This document shows, in pieces, positions 58,895 to 64,000 of a DNA stretch of 64,000 nt. Source of the DNA: Flavobacterium hydatis. Lineage in GTDB: Bacteria; Bacteroidota; Bacteroidia; Flavobacteriales; Flavobacteriaceae. Both the position numbers and the translations under genes were made by a program. Position 1 is the first letter of the stretch; each line of letters opens with the position of its first letter. A model generated the notes under the pieces. It was not told where the DNA came from. It did not search any database and worked only from the letters and a program-made list of their open reading frames with translations. The stretch spans positions 1 through 64,000 of the forward strand of contig NZ_JPRM01000055.1 of NCBI RefSeq assembly GCF_000737695.1, written 5' to 3'.

Positions 58895-59998
58895 ATGAAA
58901 TTTTTAAAATCACTTTTAGTTACTTTATGTTTTTTGCTTTCTTTTTCAAACAGCATTGCACAAGATTTAAAACCAGGATTTGATAAAGCTGAATATCGTG
59001 AGTTAATTTATATCGCTACTCAATCGACAGAATCACCAGAAAAAGCTAAACTTATTCCGCAACCAGAACATTCTAAGTTGGTGTACAAAGGCAAATCAAT
59101 TGGTCTGGATAATCAGTGGGAATTATGGTTAAAGGACGGTAATACAGGTGTATTGTGTACAAGAGGAACTACAGAAAAAGGAGAAAGCTGGCTTGCTAAT
59201 CTTTATGCAGCAATGACTCCAGCAAAGGGAGAATTAAAGATATCTAATACAGAAACGTTTAAATATGAGTTGTCGACTAATAAAGATGCAGCTGTACATA
59301 CAGGTTATCTTTTAAGCACTGCTTTTATTTCTAAAGAAATGCTTCCGAAAATTGATTCCTGTTATAAAGCGGGAATTAAGAATTTCATTATTATGGGACA
59401 TAGTCAGGGTGGAGGAATAAGTTATTTGCTTACAGCTCATTTTTATAATTTGCAAAGTAAAGGTATTATACCTGCCGATATTCATTTTAAAACCTATTGT
59501 AGCGCAGCTCCTAAACCGGGGAACTTATATTTTGCGTATGATTACGAGCGTAAAACTCAAAACGGTTGGGCATATAATGTTGTAAGTGCTGCAGACTGGG
59601 TTCCTCAAACCCCATTTTCTGTCGAGATTCCTGAAGATTTACCTACAGTAAGCCCAATAGGATTGGTAGAAGAAACAATAAAGAAGCAAAATTTCTTTAA
59701 GAGAATGTTTTTAAACATGGTTTATGATAAGGCAACTAGTCCATCACGCAAAACAGTAAAAACGTATCAAAAGTTATTGGGGAAAGAAATGGCTAAGAGA
59801 GTAAAAGAATTCTTGCCAGAGTTTGTACCACCTCCTTTTTATAATAGTAATAATTATGTGCGTACTGGTAACACTATTGTTCTTTATCCTAAACAAGATG
59901 ATGCTACATATTATGAGAAGTTTCCAAATAATAGTAAGGATTTAATGATTCATCATTCATTTCCGCCTTATTTATACCTTCTAGATCAGTTGGAGTAA
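58895..59998 (+). CDS. Secreted lipase, class-3 type alpha/beta-hydrolase
   Basis: This 367-residue protein has a signal peptide (cleavage after S-I-A-Q near residue 23) and a fungal-lipase-like (class 3) domain at about 70-250. The nucleophile elbow reads G-H-S-Q-G-G near 168-173, preceded by I-K-N-F-I-I-M. Y-C-S-A-A-P-K-P-G-N near 210 and V-V-S-A-A-D-W-V-P near 233 (candidate acid Asp) follow, as in the family. The C-terminal extension of about 110 residues ends near H-H-S-F-P-P-Y-L-Y, where the His could complete the triad. It should act on lipids or esters in the periplasm or outside. It stands alone upstream of the response regulator gene. Confidence 0.87.
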   Translation: MKFLKSLLVTLCFLLSFSNSIAQDLKPGFDKAEYRELIYIATQSTESPEKAKLIPQPEHSKLVYKGKSIGLDNQWELWLKDGNTGVLCTRGTTEKGESWLANLYAAMTPAKGELKISNTETFKYELSTNKDAAVHTGYLLSTAFISKEMLPKIDSCYKAGIKNFIIMGHSQGGGISYLLTAHFYNLQSKGIIPADIHFKTYCSAAPKPGNLYFAYDYERKTQNGWAYNVVSAADWVPQTPFSVEIPEDLPTVSPIGLVEETIKKQNFFKRMFLNMVYDKATSPSRKTVKTYQKLLGKEMAKRVKEFLPEFVPPPFYNSNNYVRTGNTIVLYPKQDDATYYEKFPNNSKDLMIHHSFPPYLYLLDQLE

Positions 59999-60127
59999 TG
60001 CATTTAGCCTTATCTTGTTATAAAAATAACTTTTATAGGTGTTAAAATTTTGGTTTAATCGTATTGATTTATCATAAATGTTTTTAGTTCAATCAAATAA
60101 TTGTAATTTTGAAGTGTAAAATTTCCT

Positions 60128-60760
60128 ATGAAAAAAGACTTCAATATATTATTAGCAGATGACCATAGTGTTGTACGACATGGGATTTCTTTGTTATTAA
60201 AAGAAGCTTTTCGCAGTATAAACATTACTCATGCTGATAGTTTTGACGAAGTTGTAAGTAAGCTGCGCCAAAAACAAGATTTAATATTTTTAGATATTAA
60301 TCTTCCTGGAGGTAATAGCACCAAAATGGTAGAAAAAATCAAGCAAAATCATCCTAATTTGTTGATCTTAATGTTTTCGGCATATGATGAAACGCAATAT
60401 GCTTTACGCTATATTCATGCTGGTGCCAATGGTTTTTTGAATAAAGACAGCAGCGACGAAGAAATTATTAAAGCTGTTCGTTCCGTTATCGAAACAGGAA
60501 AATATATTAGTGATGTTGTAAAAGAAAAAATTCTAGAAAACGCCCTAAATAAAACCCCAATAAATCCATTAGAAATTCTTTCGGATAGAGAGATTGAAGT
60601 TGCTGAACTTCTTGTTAATGGCGAAGGAAATCTCGAAATTTCGAATAAACTGAATATTCAGATGACAACTGTAAGTACTTTTAAAAATAGAATTTTTGAA
60701 AAACTTGGAATAAATAATGTTGTCAGACTAGTCGAAATTTTAAAAATTTATAAAAATTAG
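60128..60760 (+). CDS. NarL/LuxR-family response regulator
   Basis: This 210-residue response regulator has a receiver domain (about 1-125) and a LuxR-type helix-turn-helix (about 145-205). Acidic pocket residues Asp11-Asp12, the phosphoacceptor Asp56 in F-L-D-I-N-L-P-G, and the conserved Lys in F-L-N-K-D-S are in place. The output domain has L-S-D-R-E-I-E-V-A-E-L-L and the recognition region T-V-S-T-F-K-N-R-I-F-E-K-L. It faces a sensor kinase gene tail to tail, with 36 bp between the stops. Together they should form a two-component system, although a convergent arrangement prevents co-transcription. Targets are not evident. Confidence 0.93.
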   Translation: MKKDFNILLADDHSVVRHGISLLLKEAFRSINITHADSFDEVVSKLRQKQDLIFLDINLPGGNSTKMVEKIKQNHPNLLILMFSAYDETQYALRYIHAGANGFLNKDSSDEEIIKAVRSVIETGKYISDVVKEKILENALNKTPINPLEILSDREIEVAELLVNGEGNLEISNKLNIQMTTVSTFKNRIFEKLGINNVVRLVEILKIYKN

Positions 60761-60796
60761 ACGAGCTTTCTAGTTCTGTAATTCAAAAAGCTATAT

Positions 60797-63787
60797 TTAT
60801 TTGGTGTTCAAAAATGTAATTGTAATTTTTGTACCGATATTTATAGTGCTTTCAATCTCCATTTTAGCTTTCATTATCTCCAAAAGCTCAGTTACAATTT
60901 GTAACCCCATTCCTGATTTTTCTTGAGTTTGTGTTAATTTTAGGGCATCGTGTTTATTGTAAAGATTTACAATATCGCCAGACATTCCGCTTCCTGTATC
61001 TTTAATAGTAAAGAAAACCTTATTGTCTTTTAATCCTGAAATTAAAGTAATTTTTCCTGATGAAGTATTTTTTATAGCATTATCCAGAAGATTATGTACA
61101 ACTATAGAAAACAATAATCTATTGTTGTTAATGGTTTGGTTTGCATCAATAAGATTTTCAATTACAATTTTTTTAGAGGAAGCAATGGTAAGGAAAATTT
61201 TTATTTTTTCTTCGATTAAATCATATAAGCAATAGGTACTGGATAAATTTTCTTGTTTAGATACTTTGGTATATTCTAATATATTATTTACAAAATTATA
61301 GAGTTGGAAAGATGAGGTATGTAATGATTTTATGCCATCCTGAACTGCATCTGGATCATTTGGGTTTTGATAAACGTGCTTAGCAGTCATTGCCAGAAAC
61401 CGCAAAGGGCTTTTTATATCATGCGTAATTGTTCCTATAAGTTTTTTATGATTTGTTATTTGCTCACGTAAATTTTCGGTTGTATCCTTTAGTGTCGTAA
61501 TTGTATTTCGGAGCTGAAAAGTTTGTTCGGCTATTTTTTTCTCTAAATGAATGTTTTTCAATCGAACATATTTTAGTCTCAATTTGACAACATAATATAG
61601 TGTAGTGAAGGCTAAAATAAAGACTAATACATTAAACCAAATTGTTTGATAAAAAGCAGGAGCGATTATAATAGTTAGTGTTTTGTATCGGTATTCTGAA
61701 TCACGTCCAGTCATTTTTCTGGCTGTTACGTAATAAGTTCCGTGTGGTAAAGTCGTAAAGTAAATGTTATTGTCTGTTAGAGATTCCCATTTTTGAGTTA
61801 TAGGACCTTCTACTTTAGTTTCTATATTTAAATTATTAGAATTACCGTAATATGGACTATTTACAAAAAGCCTGAGTCGCTCAAAATTATTGTCTAAATT
61901 GAGCGTGTCATTTTTAATATAAACATTTGAGTTATTGACTTCTGCTTGTTCAAAATAAATATCCCCTTTAGGCAAAAGTCTTTTTATTTTTTGAGAATCA
62001 AATACAATATTTCCTTTTATCGAGGGGAAAGTCACATAATTATTCTTTAATAATAATCCGCAAGGCTGGCATCCTCCATTAAATTCATTGGTTGCAAAAC
62101 CATCAGATTTATCATAGTATTGATAATAAACGTTTTTTACTGTTTTGTTGGAATAATCCAGCAGATTTTTTTTAGAAACCTGAAAAAGACCTTTGTTAGT
62201 AGTAATCCAAAAATATCCATTTTTGTCTTCTATTATGCAATGAGAAGTCAGTAAGTACTTGTTTTTATCTACAGGAAAAGAGGTTGTTTTTTTAGTAGAT
62301 TGGTCATAAAGATAAAAACCATTTCCATAAGTTGTTATCCATATTTCATTAGGGTTGCCAATATAAAAGCTCCTCACATAATTGCCTTCTATCTCTTTTA
62401 CATTTTCAATTTTTTTCTCTTTAAAAAGGACTTTATGAAATCCTAAATGTGATCCTGTCCAGATAATATTATCCTTTATCTGAAGCATATAAGTTACATT
62501 AAAAGGAACATCCATATAAAAATTAAAACGAGGCTTATCTTTAGTACCTCCTAATCTATATAATTTTCCATTTGGAGAACCTCCCACGCTCATTCCAACT
62601 ATTATTTCGTCGTTACTCATCTGGAAAATTTGAGTAATTCTATCCTCAAAACTCCATTTATTATAGGTTTTAAAATTGCTTTTTTTATGAAAACAGTAAA
62701 CAATATTACTAGATTTTGTCCAAATGTTTCCCTCTTTATCAAACATGAGGTTGTAATTATCATTTGGAGATTTAAATAAAATAGTATTAGATGTTTGACC
62801 ATTTGTTGTAAAAACCTCACCCGTTGTGGTTAGGAATTGATTATTCTGGTAAGCAACCTGCGCATAATACACACCATCTTTATTTTTTCCAGGAATGGTT
62901 GTAAAGCGCTTTTCTTTTACGACAAGTAACCCGTCAGTACTACTTCCTATATATAAAATTTCATCTTCTAAGTTGTAATATGCCGATACAATATTTTTTT
63001 TAGAAAGGTCATAATTCTTTAATAGTAACCTAAGTTTAAGTTTTCCTTGTTTTTTTTCAAGAATGTAAAAGTCACCTTCAATGACAAAAAAGGTTTGTTG
63101 TGAAACGTTGTTTATGATAATAGAAAAATTATCAGGTTTAAGTCCCTCTATTTTTACAGGATCAATTTTACCATTCTCAAATTTTATGAATTTCTCTCCA
63201 TCATAATTGTAAATAACATTGTTCAGGATGAAAAAGTTTTGGTACTCATCATAAGTATATTTAACCTGCCATAATAGTTTGTTTTCATTTTGATACAGCC
63301 CGACATACTTTTTTGATAGTGAAAAATATTTGTTATCGGTTCTGTGAATTTTGTTGCTATAAAACCGTCTTTTTTTATAAAGAGCATTACTGATTTTAAA
63401 TTGCTCAGGAATTTTATTTTTTGGAATTACTGATGGCGTATTGTTTTTTATCAGAATATAATCGGCTAGATCATTGAGTAAATAAATTTTGTCTTTATGT
63501 GCATTTCCTCTAAAAATACTCATTCTGTTTGTAGTCATTCCTGCTACATTTTCAATATTGAATGTCTTAAATTGATTTCCATCATATCGAACTAATCCAT
63601 TTTCGGTAGCCATCCATATAAAACCATTATTATCTTTTATTATAGATTTTACACTGTTTTGAGGAAGAATATTATTGTCTGCAGAATACCAAATAAGAGT
63701 GTAGTCTTTATTATCTATTTGAGAATAAAGGGAATTGACAAAAAAAAATGTCAGAAATAATGTTATGAAATTATAAAAATGTTTAAT
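60797..63787 (-). CDS. Beta-propeller (two-component regulator propeller/Y_Y_Y) sensor histidine kinase
   Basis: The sensor consists of a large periplasmic domain of propeller repeats (W-x-T-T-N-K-G-L-F, W-I-T-T-Y-G-N-G-F and similar), a Y_Y_Y domain, one membrane helix (F-N-V-L-V-F-I-L-A-F), a coiled coil and a kinase core. The kinase has the H-box T-H-D-I-K-S-P-L-R (His near 731 counted from 63613), the N-box N-L-L-D-N-A-I-K, G1 D-T-G-S-G-M and G2 G-M-G-L-Q-I-V. It lacks receiver and AraC domains, so it is not a one-piece hybrid system. The first ATG is at 63611-63613 (938 residues). However, the frame is open upstream and encodes a signal peptide (F-I-T-L-F-L-T-F-F-F-V-N-S-L-Y-S-Q) and the start of the first propeller repeat, so translation must begin further up. 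No ATG, GTG or TTG is available there. The ATT at 63785-63787 is the best guess (996 residues). The partner is the convergent response regulator. Confidence 0.82.
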   Translation of the reverse strand: MKHFYNFITLFLTFFFVNSLYSQIDNKDYTLIWYSADNNILPQNSVKSIIKDNNGFIWMATENGLVRYDGNQFKTFNIENVAGMTTNRMSIFRGNAHKDKIYLLNDLADYILIKNNTPSVIPKNKIPEQFKISNALYKKRRFYSNKIHRTDNKYFSLSKKYVGLYQNENKLLWQVKYTYDEYQNFFILNNVIYNYDGEKFIKFENGKIDPVKIEGLKPDNFSIIINNVSQQTFFVIEGDFYILEKKQGKLKLRLLLKNYDLSKKNIVSAYYNLEDEILYIGSSTDGLLVVKEKRFTTIPGKNKDGVYYAQVAYQNNQFLTTTGEVFTTNGQTSNTILFKSPNDNYNLMFDKEGNIWTKSSNIVYCFHKKSNFKTYNKWSFEDRITQIFQMSNDEIIVGMSVGGSPNGKLYRLGGTKDKPRFNFYMDVPFNVTYMLQIKDNIIWTGSHLGFHKVLFKEKKIENVKEIEGNYVRSFYIGNPNEIWITTYGNGFYLYDQSTKKTTSFPVDKNKYLLTSHCIIEDKNGYFWITTNKGLFQVSKKNLLDYSNKTVKNVYYQYYDKSDGFATNEFNGGCQPCGLLLKNNYVTFPSIKGNIVFDSQKIKRLLPKGDIYFEQAEVNNSNVYIKNDTLNLDNNFERLRLFVNSPYYGNSNNLNIETKVEGPITQKWESLTDNNIYFTTLPHGTYYVTARKMTGRDSEYRYKTLTIIIAPAFYQTIWFNVLVFILAFTTLYYVVKLRLKYVRLKNIHLEKKIAEQTFQLRNTITTLKDTTENLREQITNHKKLIGTITHDIKSPLRFLAMTAKHVYQNPNDPDAVQDGIKSLHTSSFQLYNFVNNILEYTKVSKQENLSSTYCLYDLIEEKIKIFLTIASSKKIVIENLIDANQTINNNRLLFSIVVHNLLDNAIKNTSSGKITLISGLKDNKVFFTIKDTGSGMSGDIVNLYNKHDALKLTQTQEKSGMGLQIVTELLEIMKAKMEIESTINIGTKITITFLNTK

Positions 63788-64000
63788 GATTATTGGGTTA
63801 TTTCTTTGAGAAAAGCATTCAAATACCTTGAAAATTTACTATTCAATATTACGAAAGATTAGTCTGAAAAAGAGAAGCTGTACTTGTAGAATTAATTCTA
63901 CAGTACTAATCTGTATTCTTTACATGCCTTCTTAATGATAAGAAAGAAATTCGCACCTAAATTACTCTAATATGGAAGTCGTTGTTTATCAGTTAAAAAT
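63788..64000. other. Window end, no gene recognised
   Basis: The last 213 bases are AT-rich with no convincing ORF. They should contain the promoter and leader of the sensor kinase gene on the minus strand. Confidence 0.4.

Overview
The window reads as a chromosomal segment of a flavobacterium (phylum Bacteroidota), very probably a Flavobacterium from soil, water or plant surfaces. The signs are low GC, TAnnTTTG-type promoter elements, SusC/SusD pairs, gliding-motor proteins GldL and GldM, lipoproteins with Bacteroidota-style signal peptides, and many dispersed hairpin repeats between genes. No rRNA, tRNA, prophage, insertion sequence or CRISPR array was seen.

About 0.6-37.3 kb is one large pectin-utilisation locus. 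The intracellular half (1.5-11.6 kb) has a hexuronate transporter, KduI, KduD, UxaC, KDG kinase, KDPG aldolase, UxaB and UxaA. Together they take galacturonate, and the unsaturated uronate released by lyases, through 2-keto-3-deoxygluconate to pyruvate and glyceraldehyde 3-phosphate. A LacI-family regulator (12.1-13.1 kb) sits next to the envelope half (13.4-37.3 kb). That half holds two SusC/SusD pairs, a beta-helix/FnIII lipoprotein, two GH28 polygalacturonases, an alpha/beta-hydrolase esterase, a DUF4861 protein, two GH105 hydrolases, a PL10 pectate lyase joined out of frame to a CE8 pectin methylesterase, and a CE12 acetylesterase. The perfect palindrome TGTAATCGATTACA, or a near copy, lies on or just after the promoter of each of the four main transcription units. 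This points to one LacI-type pectin regulon.

From 37 kb on the content is mixed: a VIT-family metal transporter, Hsp20, small EamA and DoxX membrane proteins, an ABC exporter, a ThDP enzyme with a MEKHLA-domain partner, galK-galT, a cysteine desulfurase with an unrecognised partner, a gldL-gldM pair without gldK or gldN, a YdeI-like protein, a DapB-like reductase, two DNA-alkylation repair genes, an HxlR regulator, a GNAT enzyme, a class-3-type lipase, and a NarL-type response regulator convergent with a beta-propeller sensor kinase.

Points most worth a second look: (1) the PL10/CE8 junction, where an in-phase A AAA AAG slippery heptamer could join the two enzymes by -1 frameshifting; (2) operator pairs at exactly the same 164-bp spacing in front of both SusCD units; (3) the cysteine desulfurase plus unknown protein pair and the ThDP enzyme plus MEKHLA pair as candidate undescribed two-gene systems; (4) the gldLM pair outside a gldKLMN cluster; (5) a sensor kinase whose signal peptide is intact but has no ATG; (6) hairpin repeats that share a loop but carry different arms.
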